This document shows positions 30,276 to 41,544 of a stretch of DNA of 64,000 nucleotides, piece after piece. Source of the stretch: Branchipolynoe longqiensis (Eukaryota; Annelida; Polychaeta; Phyllodocida; Polynoidae); the NCBI GenBank assembly GCA_030323885.1, contig CM059186.1, forward strand, positions 168,935,230-168,999,229, given 5' to 3'. Below the pieces are notes generated by a model, which made no database searches, was not told where the DNA came from, and saw nothing but the letters and a program-made list of their open reading frames with translations. A program made the translations under genes and the position numbers. Every line of letters starts with the position of its first letter. The first letter of the stretch is position 1.

Positions 30276-31299
30276 CAGAGAGTTACTGTAAGGAAATGCT
30301 ACGGAGTCTCTACATAGCATTGCTAGCACATGGTGGTATGGTGGTATTAATTGCAATGGTGGTATTAATTGTAAAAGAATCACACAGACAAACAAGTGTG
30401 GGTACAAAGAATGTATTCCCTCAAAACAGTAGCGCCCGGGACAAGCTATACAAAGTAAATAACAGAAAAGTAGTAGGGTGTGTGGGCGGAAAATGTTGTA
30501 ACTCACTGGCTCACTGAGAAGTGAAGAGAGGGGCGAGGTGGTCAATGGCGGGGAGGGTTAGAAATAACCCGTTAGCCAATCAGGTGGATGAAGAGAATAG
30601 ACTCAGCCGTCCACCCGAAGATAAGTCCAGGGCGCAGAAGAGAGATGGGGAAGGAGGCGTGTCTTTTCTACAGAATCAAGTGTAATGCGAACATATACAT
30701 ATATTGTAAATAACTGTATTGTCACATGGCTGGAGGACCAGTGCCACGGCGCTGACAAAAGACTTTATTCAATGAATAAACTTTATTTACAACAACAACA
30801 AAACATTGCGAGCAATGTTCCACAATCTGCCCAGTTTGGTAACAAAAGTGATATTAAACTTCCCTTCATCCGATATCACTGTTTGGTATTTCATGATGGC
30901 TGTTAACCCCCACATAACAAACAAGAAAAAACAAACCAGATAGTGGCTGGTGGAATGACCTTCAATGTTGCTAGAACGTAAAACCCCAATAAACAAACCA
31001 AACAAGTGTATGTCCTAATATGGCCTTTCATATTACTAGGACATAACACTTCAAACTGAACTAAACTGTATCTGTGTTGACACCGACCCCTGGTCCCGCT
31101 TGTGACAGTGACACGGAAGACGCTGTCAATAGTGTCATTACGTCACAGTTCCAGGAGGTGTTCTCCGCTTCGTTGGACACGTGACACGGGGGCAATTAGG
31201 ACTCTATGGTTAGCGACTCGCACTTCTGGCACGGACAGGCAGAGCATGCAGGCGACCCATTAAGTGGGGTCGCCGGCCTCAAGAGGGCGCATGTATGGG
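30276..31299. other. No gene recognised
   Basis: Mixed unique-looking DNA with short frames only. A CRE-like 'ttacgtcac' near 31138 and 'acacgtgacac' near 31178 are noted elsewhere. Confidence 0.35.
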
Positions 31300-31304
31300 T
31301 CTGT

Positions 31305-31344
<40 letters not shown>

Positions 31345-31535
31345 TGTGGGTGGGTGAGTGGGTGAGTGTGTGTGTGGGTGGGTGGGTGGGTCGGTGGGCG
31401 GGTGGATGTTTGCGTGTGTGAGTGTGTGGGCGGGAGGTCGGGGGGCGTGTATGCGGGTGCATGTATGTGTGTGTGTATGTGTGTGGCTGTGGGTATTGTG
31501 TGTTGGTGTGTTCGGGTGTGTGTGTGGGTGTGTAC
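31300..31535 (+). repeat. (GT)n/(GTGG)n microsatellite
   Basis: Pure (GT)n from about 31308 to 31342, then GTGGGTG variants to 31535. Confidence 0.9.
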
Positions 31536-31675
31536 ATATATACTGGCTGGGAAATTGTGCCTCCTTGAGGCTAAAAAGAAGTATATAATAGTTAATAGTT
31601 AATACAGGTGCAAAGTCAGCCGGCGTTTAACGTCAATGCTGCCCGACACGTCACGCGCCCATATACAGTCAGACC

Positions 31676-31859
31676 TCTCTAACCGACCACCTCCACAGAT
31701 CGACCACTCCCCTAACTCGGTCGCTTTATTTGGGTTCCAAACGATCGCCCATACCATACCATTGTAATGATACAAAAATACCGTCCCTAAACCGACCATC
31801 TCCCTAAATGGACCATTTAAAGTCGGTCCCATGGTCGGTCGACTGAGAGAGGTTTTACT
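31676..31859 (-). mobile_element. Pogo-like MITE
   Basis: 'cagtcagacctctctaac' and 'gactgagagaggttttact' are the ends. The interior 'gcgatcgaa'-type and 'tttatttgggttcc' sequence is the complement of 24081-24258. Confidence 0.7.
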
Positions 31860-32286
31860 TTAGTTGGTTGGTTGTTGGAGTTTTACGTCCTGGCAATATC
31901 TAACCTCATATGAGGATGGGTACCGACTTGTGACAGTGCGCACTCATGGCGACTTTATAGTGCTGCCAATTGGGAGACCAGGCCATCAGTGCCATGGCTT
32001 GATATCTCACTCAGTCACATTACCCTGTGACTGAGCTAACCAGTCCTTGCCATATCCTATTTATGCTGCGAGCTAGGCTAGGAAGCGATAGGTACTCATT
32101 TCGTAAAGGCCCTGTCACACTACGACGCTTCTCACGGCGATCCATCAGCGTTAAAAATAAAATCTTGCGCGTCGAGAAACGTTAAAGATAGTGGAAATAT
32201 GGTGAAATTGGACGTTCCCATAGCGTGTCAGTAGCGTGTTGGTAGCGCGCGGCCAACGTTGTGGTAATGTATATCGGCGCGTTCTC

Positions 32287-33835
32287 TCTGTGTCTGTGTC
32301 TGTGTCTGTGTGTGTGTCTCTGTGTCTCTGTCTGTGTCTCTGTCTGTGTCTCTGTATGTGTCTCTGTCTGTGTCTCTGTATGTGTCTCTGTCTGTGTCTC
32401 TGTCTGTGTCTCTGTATATGTCTCTGTCTGTGTCTCTGTATGTGTCTCTGTCTGTGTCTCTGTATGTGTCTCTGTCTGTGTCTCTGTATGTGTCTGTGGG
32501 TCTCTGTATGTGTCTCTGTCTGTGTCTCTGTCTGTGTCTCTGTCTGTGTCTCTGTCTGTGTCTCTGTATGTGTCTCTGTCTGTGTCTCTGTATGTGTCTC
32601 TGTATGTTTCTCTGTATGTGTCTCTGTCTGTGTCCCTGTCTGTGTCTCTGTCTGTGTCTCTGTCTGTGTCTCTGTGTCTGTCTCTGTCTGTGTCTCTGTG
32701 TTTGTTTCTGTGTCTCTGTGTCTGTCTCTGTATGTGTCTCTGTATGTGTCTCTGTGTATGTGTCTCTCTGTCTGTGTCTCTGTGTATGTGTCTCTGTCTG
32801 TGTCTCTGTGTCTGTGTCTCTGTCTCTGTCTGTGTATCTGTGTCTGTCTGTGTCTGTGTATGTGTCTCTGTGTCTCTGTCTGGGTCTCTGTGTGTGTCTG
32901 TGTGTGTCTCTGTCTGTGTCTCTATCTGTGTCTCTCTCTGTGTCTCTGTCTGTGTCTCTGTCTGTGTCTCTGTCTGTGTCTCTGCCTGTGCCTCTGTCTC
33001 TCTCTCTGAGACACAGAGACACACACACAGACACACACAGAGACACATAGACACACACACATATACACAGAGACACACACAGACACAAATACACACACAT
33101 ACACAGATACACACACAGAGACACAGATACACACAGACACAGAGACACAGAAACAAACACAGAGACACATACATAGACACAGACAGAGACACAGACAGAG
33201 ACACAGACAGAGACAGACACAGAGACACAGACAGAGACACAGACAGAGACACAGACAGAGACACAGACAGAGACACAGACAGATACAGACACAGAGACAC
33301 AGAGAGAGACACAGACAGAGACACAGACAGAGACAGACACAGAGACACAGACAGAGACACAGACAGAGACACAGACAGAGACACAGACAGAGACACAGAC
33401 AGAGACAGACACAGACACAGACAGAGACACATACAGAGACAGACACAGAAACACAGACAGAGACAGACACAGAGACACAGACAGAGACACAGACAGAGGC
33501 ACAGACAGAGACACATACAGAGACACAGACAGAGACAGACACAGAGACACAGACAGAGACACAGACACAGACAGAGACACATACAGAGACACAGACAGAG
33601 ACACATACAGAGACACATACATAGATACAGACAGAGACACAGACAGAGACACAGACAGAGACACAGACACAGACACAGACACAGACACATACAGAGACAC
33701 ACACACAGACACACACACAGACACACACAGAGACACAGAGACACACACACACAGACACACACACAGAGACACAGATACACACACAGACACACACACAGAG
33801 ACACACACAGAGACACACACAGAGACACACACACA
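32287..33835. repeat. 1.55-kb palindromic microsatellite, (TGTCTCTGTC)n then complement
   Basis: TGTGTCTCTGTC-type units run to about 33005. The strand switches at 'tctctctctgagacacag', and GACACAGACAGA-type units continue to 33835. Arms are about 720 and 830 bp. Frames of 240-613 residues rich in Ser/Val/Cys/Leu or Arg/Asp/Thr/Gln follow from the repeat and are not proteins. Confidence 0.95.
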
Positions 33836-33893
33836 ACAACGTGCGAGCAACGTTCCGCTAACGCGCTGTCAGCGCGTCTTGATGACGGCCTAA

Positions 33894-34482
33894 TGGGCCT
33901 GTCACACTACAACGCTTCTCTCGGCGACCCGTCAGCGTTGAAAGTACTATCTTGTGCGTCGAGAAACGTCAAACTTTTCGGCGGTTTGGAGGAAAAGATC
34001 GGCGTCAGCGCGGCGCGTTATGCGCGCGCGGACAATGCGTGTGGACGCGCTGGGGGGGAAAAAAAAAAGTTTGGTGCGACGTCTTCATTTAACCTTAAAT
34101 GATGCTAGGGCGTAAAACAAAAACGGCCCAGTTTGCGCAACGCGTGAGCAACGACCCTCCCGCGCGCGCGCCGTCTTCCTACCGTTCCCATAACGTTATT
34201 CCGGCGCGTCCAACGCAGCGCGACGCGCGCCTAACGTCCTTACCCATATATTTGCGCGCGCTGGCAGTCGTTGGCTTGTTTTGGACAGGTTCAAAACACT
34301 CAGCGACCAATAACGCGCGCCGACTTCCGCCGACGACCGTCAACGTCAAATATAGTGTACCGACGTGTACCGACGCGCGCATAACGCGCCCCCAGCGCGT
34401 CCATACTTTTCACTTATTATCGCCCAAAATCACTACACGTTGCCGTGTCGCCGGCGAGAAGCGTCGTAGTGTGACAGGGCCA
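33894..34482 (+). mobile_element. PIF/Harbinger-like element E2b, 589 bp, nested
   Basis: Ends 'gggcctgtcacactacaac' and 'gtcgtagtgtgacagggcc', with TAA at 33891-33893 and 34483-34485. Its right half (34190-34482) is homologous to the host element's right half (34486-34751), including 'attatcgcccaaaatcacta'. Confidence 0.85.
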
Positions 34483-34838
34483 TAACGTCCCTCTAATCCT
34501 TACCCTAAACTCGGGCGCGCTGCCGGTCGTTGTTTTTTTGTTGACATGCTTAAAACCTTGGGCGATAGGGAACGCGCGCCGGCGTTTTGTGCCGACCATC
34601 AATGTCAAAGATAGTGTACCGATGTGTAGCAAAATGTACCGACGCCCCCGTAACGCGCCATTGGCACGTCCCGACGTTTCATGTATTATCGCCCAAAATC
34701 ACTACACGTTGACGGGTCGCCGGCTAGAAACGTTGTAGTGTGACAGCCCCATAAGGCATTGGCTTGACTTGACCAGGAATCAAACTCCTGAATTTCCGCA
34801 TGGGAAGCCTACGCTCTACCGATTCGGCCACCGCGTCG

Positions 34839-34989
34839 GGTCCCCCATATAGTTGTATAATGTATATTATAATTTATGTGTGTGTTAGTGTGTCGTGGGG
34901 GGTGATGAAAATGGGAAATATTGTACTAGTCCAGTTCGAACTTTTAACCCTCTCCGCCATTGACCACTTTGCATTTTAAAGAGCCTGCA
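34839..34989. other. No gene; reversed 'tcatcacccccca' motif
   Basis: 'ggggggtgatgaaaatggga' near 34898 is the complement of the motif in the 4820-5098 SINE, so an old fragment of that element may be present. Confidence 0.4.
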
Positions 34990-35975
34990 ATATCCATGTA
35001 AAATTATACGGATTTTCAGGTCGGAATCCTTGGGCGACGGAGTGGGCACCAAGGTTATGTAATAGAAAAGCAATGGGTTCCCCACTCACTGTGCGACATA
35101 TTACTTATTAGGCTATGTGAAATATATGTTAATAATAATACATAGTGCCCGAGATTATGGCGGGATGTTCCTATATAAGAGACAGTTAATTTTTGGTGAA
35201 ATGTTCCCTCTATGCACCAGTAAGGGTGCAAGTTTAGGAGAAGGACATTTTTAATATATATGTTTATTTTGTAACTATCTGCAACTACCTGTTACCACAG
35301 GGCCGAAGGGCAAGCACACCAGCCATTCTGCATACATTATGGACACCACCTACAGCTGGGGTTGAGTGACAGCTGCCCATATTGGGGGTCGCCCCCCCAG
35401 GTTGTAGAGGATGCCTGATTGGCTGGCTGTGGGAGGCCCAGTCACCTGCACCCCTTTGCCCCACCTGACCACACAAGCCTCAGTTTGATATTGATTATTC
35501 TAGACACTCTGATCTATATGATGCTACAGGTACTACTAGAGACACTTCTGGATGGACTCTTGAGGTGAACACACTCTTCTCTTGGCCAGGAACCCAGACA
35601 CCCTGTCTGAGGCTGCCCCTTTGATATACAAACTGAGCTGTATGCATCAACCATGGGACTCCGGTTCAATGGGCTGTAGGCACTGATTCCTATACATACT
35701 AAAGAGAGTAATGAGGATCTGTGTGGACAGAAGGTAAGGAGTCAGGGTGATAGGTCACTAGTAGGTGAACAGGAGTTGATGCCAATAAAGCACAACTTCT
35801 TCACTGTCAATCTTGCGCGACTTGTCTTCCCTTTCTTGCTTATGAGTTTGTTCGAGAGGGGCATCAGGTGTGAACTGACAGACAGTTGTCAGAACGCACC
35901 TGGGAAGAGTAAGTGGTATATTTGGGGCTCAGACGGCCGGGCATTCCAGTTATATTACATCCAGGTTCGCTGACT
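34990..35975 (+). mobile_element. LTR-like repeat, copy 1
   Basis: Colinear over about 0.9 kb with 50410-51365: 'cttgggcgacggagtggg', 'ctgattggctggctgtgg', 'gggctgtaggcactg', 'aataaagcacaacttct' and 'ggccgggcatt'. A poly-A signal AATAAA lies at 35784, followed by 'ctgt...gacttgtcttc'. Near 35930 'tttggggctcagacgg' looks like an LTR end with primer-binding site. No gag or pol follows, so a solo LTR is likely. Ends are not exactly fixed. Confidence 0.5.
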
Positions 35976-36129
35976 AAACAACGCTATACCAGCCGCTGAC
36001 ACTACTACTTGACCCAGCTCCGTTAGATGATGTTTTGTGCCAGTATGGGTGCATGTAGTGAGTTAAGTAGTTGGCGTTGAGTCGGTGAAACAAACAGAGA
36101 ATGATTTCCTGATGCAATGGCTAGTTAAT

Positions 36130-37660
36130 GCCTGGGTCACATATGATGCTGCCACCGCACGGTTCTGTGGTCTGCCGTATGTAGATGGCCTTTTTACAAA
36201 TCGTACGGTTTTGTGGGCTGCGGAAGAAATGTTCACAAATGTTACGGGGCCCGCACGCCAATCATAAAATTAATATGGTACGGTTGCCGTTGGGGCATCA
36301 TACGGCAGCCCTAAAGTCACTGCACGGCCACAGTACTATATGTAGAACATTGTATGCCCATCTCACGGAGACAGCAAGGTCACCGAGAGGTGACAGTAAG
36401 GAGGCCACACGGTTGTTGCGGCTGCCGTATGATTTGCTAGGCACACCAGACCGGATAAAAACCGTGAGATGATATTGAAATCACTTCACTGCCACCGTAC
36501 GGCCACTATACAGTGACCTTACGGCCACGGTATAGTGACCTTGCAGCCACCTTATGGGGCTGTCACATTAGGACGTTTCGCGCCAACGCGGGTCGACGTG
36601 GGACGACCTGTTGCAATTTTGGGCGAAACGTCGGTACATCTCCGGTACGTTACCGGTACGTTACCGGTACGTTACCGGGGCGTTTCCGGCGCGTCGGTAC
36701 ATAGCAACGTGTGTACCGGCACGTCGGCGGCCGTCGGCGCGCGTCGGTCCGCGGAGAAAGTTTTGTGCTTGCACAAAACTTTCGACGGGCCGCAACGCGC
36801 AGCAGCGTCTTGGCGGGCGCGTTACGGACGCGTTAGCAACACGTCGAACCCGTTATCGGCGCGCCGGCGGAACGCTGGCAGGACGTTGATCAACGTCGGT
36901 TAACGTTGGCATTTATTTCGCCATATTGCGAGCGTTCCGGCTGCGCGTCTGCAACGTCCCGCCAGCGGGTTCCCAGCGTGCCATCAGCATATTATCGGCG
37001 TGTTGTCAGCGCTCCGCCAGCATTTCTCAGCACGTTGGACGTGTTGCCGGCGTGCCTAGACGCGTTGGCGGCGGGTCTGGACGCGCTGCCGGCGCGTCCT
37101 GACGTGTTGGGGGCGGGTGTGTACGGGTTCACACAATACTAATACGATACCAACTCGCTGCCTCCACGCCGTCAACGCGCCGACAGCGCGCCGACAACAC
37201 GCTGACAACACGCTGGGAACCCGCTGGCGGCACATTGACACTTTCGTCCGCCACGCGTCGAACCTCGTTGGCTGCGCGCTAATACCATGCTACTAACCCG
37301 TCCAGTTTTCTCCCAAAACGCCGAAAAGTTGGACGTCTCTTGACGGGTTGCAAATATTTTGCACGTTGCCGGCACGCCGGCAGAAACGTTGTAATGTGAC
37401 AGGGGTATTACAGTGACATTGCGACCACCGTGCAGTGACGTTGTGATACTACGTGTGGTGGGGTTGCGGCCTACAACCTTGCGATTTCCCAAAAAAGTTT
37501 AATGTCAAATTTAAAATAGTGTAGCCCCCCCCCCCCCCTGCTACAAGCAAAAAACCTTGAGATGGCCTCACGGCTACTGTATGCTTCCATATGCTACCGT
37601 GCGGTCACCGTATGGCTATGGCAATTTTGGGGAGTTATGGCCACCGGCAACGCGCCGCAG
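36130..37660. mobile_element. Older GC-rich element hosting Harbinger-like E3
   Basis: Flanks of E3 share loosely repeated 'cagtgaccttacggccacc' and 'cgtacgg' motifs at 36300-36551 and 37411-37640. Ends 'ctgggtcacatatgatg' and the complement of 'ccatttgtgacttag' are weakly inverted. The boundaries are uncertain. Confidence 0.35.
36555..37407 (+). mobile_element. PIF/Harbinger-like MITE E3, 853 bp
   Basis: Ends 'tggggctgtcacattagga' and 'gttgtaatgtgacagggg', with TTA at 36552-36554 and 37408-37410. The interior is rich in 'cgttaccggta' (36650-36690) and 'gtcggcgcg' motifs, with matching inverted motifs 'cgccgacagcgcgccga' on the right side. No ORF is supported. Confidence 0.8.
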
Positions 37661-37675
37661 GCCATTTGTGACTTA

Positions 37676-38390
37676 GCTGTGAACACACCGGACGCGGACA
37701 TCACGCGCTTCTCGGTTCTTGACTTTACACGACTTGACTTTACACGACTTGACTTTACACAACTTGACTTTACACAACTTGACTTTAGACGACTTGACTT
37801 GACACGACTTGACTTTACAAGACTTGACTTTGGAAGATTTGACTTTACACAACGACTTTATGGTGTTGTTGGGTAAAGTCCGGTCGGCTAAAGTCAAGTC
37901 TTTTAAAGTCAAGTCGTGTAAAGTCATGTTGGGTAAAGTCTGGTCAGGGATAGTCAGGTCGGGTAAAGTCAGGTCTAGTAGAGTGATGTCGGGTAGGGTG
38001 AGGTCGGGTAATGTCAGGTCGTGTAAAGTGAGGTCGGGTAGAGTGAGGTCAGGTAGAGTGAGGTCGGGTAGAGTGAGGTCTGGTAGAGTGAGGTCTGGTA
38101 GAGTGAGGTCAGGTAATGTCAGGTCGGGAAAAGTCAGGTGGTGTGAAGTCAGGTCGGGTAAGGTCAAGTCGGGTAGAGTGAGGTCGGGTAGAGTGAGGTC
38201 GGGTAAAGTGAGGTCGGGTAGAGTGAGGTCGGGTACAGCGAGGTCGGGTAAAGTGAGGTCGGGTAAAGCCAAGTCCTGTAAAGTGAGGTCGGGTAAAGCC
38301 AGGTCTGATAAAGTGAGGTCGGGTAAAGTCAAGTCGGGTATATATATAGAGCTTTTGCCGCGCGCCAGACGCATCCAGTGTGTTCGCTAT
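37676..38390. repeat. 15-bp array that reverses orientation, within inverted GC-rich arms
   Basis: 'cttgactttacacga' units on the left (37719-37865) face complementary 'gtcgtgtaaagtcaa' and derived 'gtcgggtagagtgag' units on the right (37875-38340). Outside the array, 'tgaacacaccggacgcg' near 37681 pairs imperfectly with 'gcatccagtgtgttcgc' near 38372. A 15-bp period leaves several frames open. Confidence 0.9.
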
Positions 38391-38719
38391 TTCCGCGTGA
38401 GAACCGCGTGCCACTTGTACTTGCCGCCCGCGTTACGCCCGCGTTACGCCCGCGTCATGTGCTACTTAGTTATTGGGGGGTTTGTGACCTAGCGGTCACT
38501 GGCTGCAGGACTGCAGCATTAATAAACGGCGCCGTTAAAACGGCCCGTTTTTGGCGTGTTTTTTTTTTTTTTTTGAGGGGGGGGGGGGGGTCTTTCCTTC
38601 TTACTTTGCGCGTCCTGTGTATTCCTAGCTTCGAGGCATAACAGGATTGTTGTGCAGTTCAGGTTTCAGCCGACTGGTCTTAGTGGTCACGTGAGCTTCC
38701 CAGAGGGCACCAGTCCAAA
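38391..38719. other. No gene; poly-T/poly-G tract at 38559-38591
   Basis: CpG-rich until about 38550, with '(cgcgttacgcc)' twice near 38432. No gene is recognised. Confidence 0.35.
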
Positions 38720-38945
38720 TTATGCTACTTTTCACCATGATCTCATAGTCATACTCCACCCATTCACATTATCATAAAAACTAGCCAACCAATCATTTCC
38801 CTATTCTAAAAAATTACCGAGCACAAGGCAAGGTAGTGACAATTAACACCTTATTTGTGGTAAACCATTGCTTTGTCGGGGATCGAGCCCAGACCCCTAC
38901 AACTAGTACACGCGGGTGCAATACCGCTAGGCAATCACGCCCAGG
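38720..38945 (-). mobile_element. tRNA-like SINE, divergent
   Basis: Reversed body 'cacattatcataaaaactag' to a head with B box 'ggggatcgagccc' at 38878-38890 and an A-box side 'ataccgctaggcaatcac'. The head type differs from the common SINE. Confidence 0.55.
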
Positions 38946-39109
38946 CGATGTCATGCGTGGATATGATCAATTTAGTTCACAAACAATCCGCCAGAGGGCC
39001 TACTAGACTGGGATATTATGAGTGGGCTGGTCTGACCAGGCAGAGTGAGGTCTGGTAGACCGGAGTGTTTGTGAGGGGGAGTGCGTGTAAGGGTGGGGGT
39101 TCCCAGCAG

Positions 39110-40343
39110 AGCATCAGGGTCCAAGTAGGGCGGGAGATAGGAGGGATAGGAGGGACAAGAGGAACAGGAGGGACAGTAGGGATAGGAGGGACACGAGGGA
39201 CAGGATGGACTGGAGGGACAGCAAGGACAGGTCGGACAGGAGGGACATGAGGGATAGAAGGGACAGAAGGGACAGGGGGACTGGAGAGATAGGAGGGAGA
39301 GGAGGGGCTGGAGGGACCGGGGGGACAGGAGGGATAGGAGGGACAGGAGGCACAGGAGGCACAGGAGGGATAGGAAGGATCGGATGCACAGGAGGGACAG
39401 GAGGGATCGGATGCACAGGAGGGACAGAAGGAACAGGAGGGATAGGAGGGACAGGAGGGAGAGTAGGTACTGGAGGGACTGGAGGGACAAGATGGACAGG
39501 AGGGGCTGGAGGGACAGAACGGACAGGAGGGACAGGAGGGATAGGAGGCACAGGCGGGATAGGAGGGATCGGATGCACAGGCGGGACAGGAGGGAAAGGA
39601 GGGATAGGAGGGACAGGAGGGATAGGAGGGATCGGATGCACAGGAGGGACAGGAGGGATAGGAGTGATAGGAGGGATCGGATGCACAAGAGTGACAGGAG
39701 GGATAGGACGGGCAGGAAGGATACGAGGGATAGGAGGGGCAGGAGCGATAGGAGGGGTAGGAGGGATAGGAGGGACAGGAGGGATATGAGGGACAGGAGG
39801 GACAGGTGGGATAGGAGGGACAGGAGGGACAGGTGGGACAGGAGGGATAGGAGGCGCAGGACGGACAGGAGGGATAGGAGGGATAGGAGGTGCAGGAGGG
39901 ACAGGAGGGATAGGAGGGACAGGAGGGATAGGAGGGACCGGAGGGGCAAGAGGGACAGAAGGGAAAGGAGGGACAGGAGGGATAGGAGAGATAGGAGTGG
40001 CAGGAGGGATAGTAGGGATAGGAGGGACAGGAGGGACAGAAGGGACAGTAGGGACTTTAGTTTGAAGCAACTTTTATTCTGAATGGCTAACTGTGGGGCA
40101 TTCCCTTCTACATGGGAACAAATGCTTAATACATGGATAGGAGGGATAGGAGGGATAGGAGGGATAGGAGGGGCAAGAGGGACAGAAGGGATAGGAGGGA
40201 TAGGAGGGATAGGAGTGGCAGGAGGGATAGGAGGGACAGGAGGGACAGAAGGGACAGTAGGGACTTTAGTTTGAAGCAACTTTTATTCTGAATGGCTAAC
40301 TGTGGGGCATTCCCTTCTACATGGGAACAAATGCTTAATACAT
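39110..40343 (+). repeat. G/A-rich 15-bp minisatellite with a 209-bp terminal duplication
   Basis: Units 'aggagggacaggaggga' and variants to 40050, then unique 'actttagtttgaagcaactt' sequence. The stretch 40021-40134 is repeated at about 40230-40343, 209 bp downstream. Several frames (Leu/Pro-rich on minus, Gly/Arg/Asp-rich on plus) are array artefacts. Confidence 0.95.
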
Positions 40344-40439
40344 GCCAGTATCTAAGCTAGATATGTAGGATCAAATCTAGATAATTGTTTTGGTTTTGGG
40401 GAAATTTGATGCTTTTATGGGATTATGCAGCGTTAATAC

Positions 40440-40670
40440 CGCGGTGTATGCCGGGAGCACCGTCTTAGCAGGTTAGGCCTCAGCTGGCAAATCAAATGAC
40501 GCCACTGGGACCACGTGACCTGACCGTCACCTGACCCCGTCAGGCTTGGCCGTGATCGTTCGAGAACATTGACAGGCGGGTCTGTAAGTAGCGAGCGAAT
40601 TGATTCACATCCCGACAGAACGAGCCGGTACCAGCGGCATGACGTCACAAGTCCACGTGACGAGTTAAAC
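40440..40670. promoter_or_regulatory. CpG-rich stretch with CRE and E-box motifs
   Basis: 'tgacgtca' at 40640-40647 and 'cacgtgac' motifs at about 40513 and 40654. No gene is recognised on either side. Promoter function is unproven. Confidence 0.2.
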
Positions 40671-40929
40671 CTGACATCTAACTGTTCACCTCTTCAGTTC
40701 CTACAATAGCGAGAACTCAGGATCTGTTCTGATAGCACTGTTCCCCAAACCAATGACCACTATTTAAATGACCATGACCAATCAGGTTGTGCGTTATCAA
40801 ATTAGCAGGGGTGAGTCTTGATTGAATCCTGGCACTATGGCTAAATCTACTTGACCTAATTCCCATTTCAATCACTATAACACCTAATAACCACACGGAC
40901 AAAGCCTGTCTGTTTGTGAGGGTTTAGAG
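40671..40929. other. No gene recognised
   Basis: AT-rich spacer with short frames only. Confidence 0.3.
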
Positions 40930-40931
40930 CT

Positions 40932-41358
40932 GGGTCAACCTTAGATAAAGGATTCACCCTGTACTCGCAGTACATGGGTGAATACCAGCCCTATATAAAA
41001 ACGGTCGAAAAAGCGGGTTAATGAAATGAGAGCCTAATTTCACAATCTAAGAAGCAACATTTATTCTTTGTAGATGTCTTCATATTTACTCGCTACCTTT
41101 GAGTTGAAAAATATAATAAAATATCTAGTTTAATAAGATATAAAAGTGAAATCGACGGCATTCTATGGCCGCCATCTTGTCTTTTTGTATTTTCGCCCAT
41201 TTCACCAACTCTGTGCCTATATGGGTAGCCATTTCTTACTGGAGCCACATTTTCTACTTCCTGTTGCATACTAAAGCTATTTTCGCCCGTATTTACACTA
41301 CATTGTCCTTCACCCGTGTACTACAAGTACCAGGTGAATCTTTTATCTAGGTCAACCT
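40932..41358. mobile_element. TIR element, 427 bp, with about 48-bp inverted ends
   Basis: The left arm 'cttagataaaggattcaccc' followed by 'cagtacatgggtgaa' pairs with the right arm 'ttcacccgtgtactacaagt' and 'ggtgaatcttttatctaggt'. No ORF. A YY1-type motif 'ggccgccatcttg' lies inside at about 41167-41179. Confidence 0.8.
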
Positions 41359-41544
41359 TAGCTTCTTTATTTATGCACATCTGCACGCCTATTCTGTACA
41401 GTAAGTAGACGATTTCCACCACCAATATGCTTCTGATGCCTGAACGCAGTGGCAGAACTAAGGCTATGCATAACTCACTGTGCAGCCTGATTGTGTAAAA
41501 GGTCTTATAGAGGCTTTCCACCACGAACCTGCTCTCTGATGGCA
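41359..41544. other. No gene recognised
   Basis: Short spacer. Confidence 0.3.

Larger units (their letters stand above)
32107..34751 (+). mobile_element. PIF/Harbinger-like element E2, 2645 bp, composite
   Basis: Outer ends 'ggccctgtcacactacgac' and 'gttgtagtgtgacagcccc' are inverted, with TAA at 32104-32106 and 34752-34754. The left part has a GC-rich arm (32107-32286), the palindromic microsatellite and 'cgcgctgtcagcgcg'. A second family member is inserted at 33894-34482. No transposase frame is visible, so it is non-autonomous despite its length, which is mainly array. Confidence 0.8.
31862..34838 (-). mobile_element. Common tRNA-SINE split by a Harbinger-like element
   Basis: 31862-32106 carries the tail complement and body ('ggttggttgttggagtttta' to 'tactcatttcgtaa'). 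34752-34838 carries the remaining 'taaggcattggcttgac' and the reversed head 'ctctaccgattcggccaccg'. Removing 32107-34751 and one TAA restores the order seen in other copies. Confidence 0.85.

Noticed and set aside
32182..34102. Frames of 240-613 residues on both strands
   Set aside because: They lie in the palindromic microsatellite, and their composition is a direct translation of the repeat. No start context or domain.
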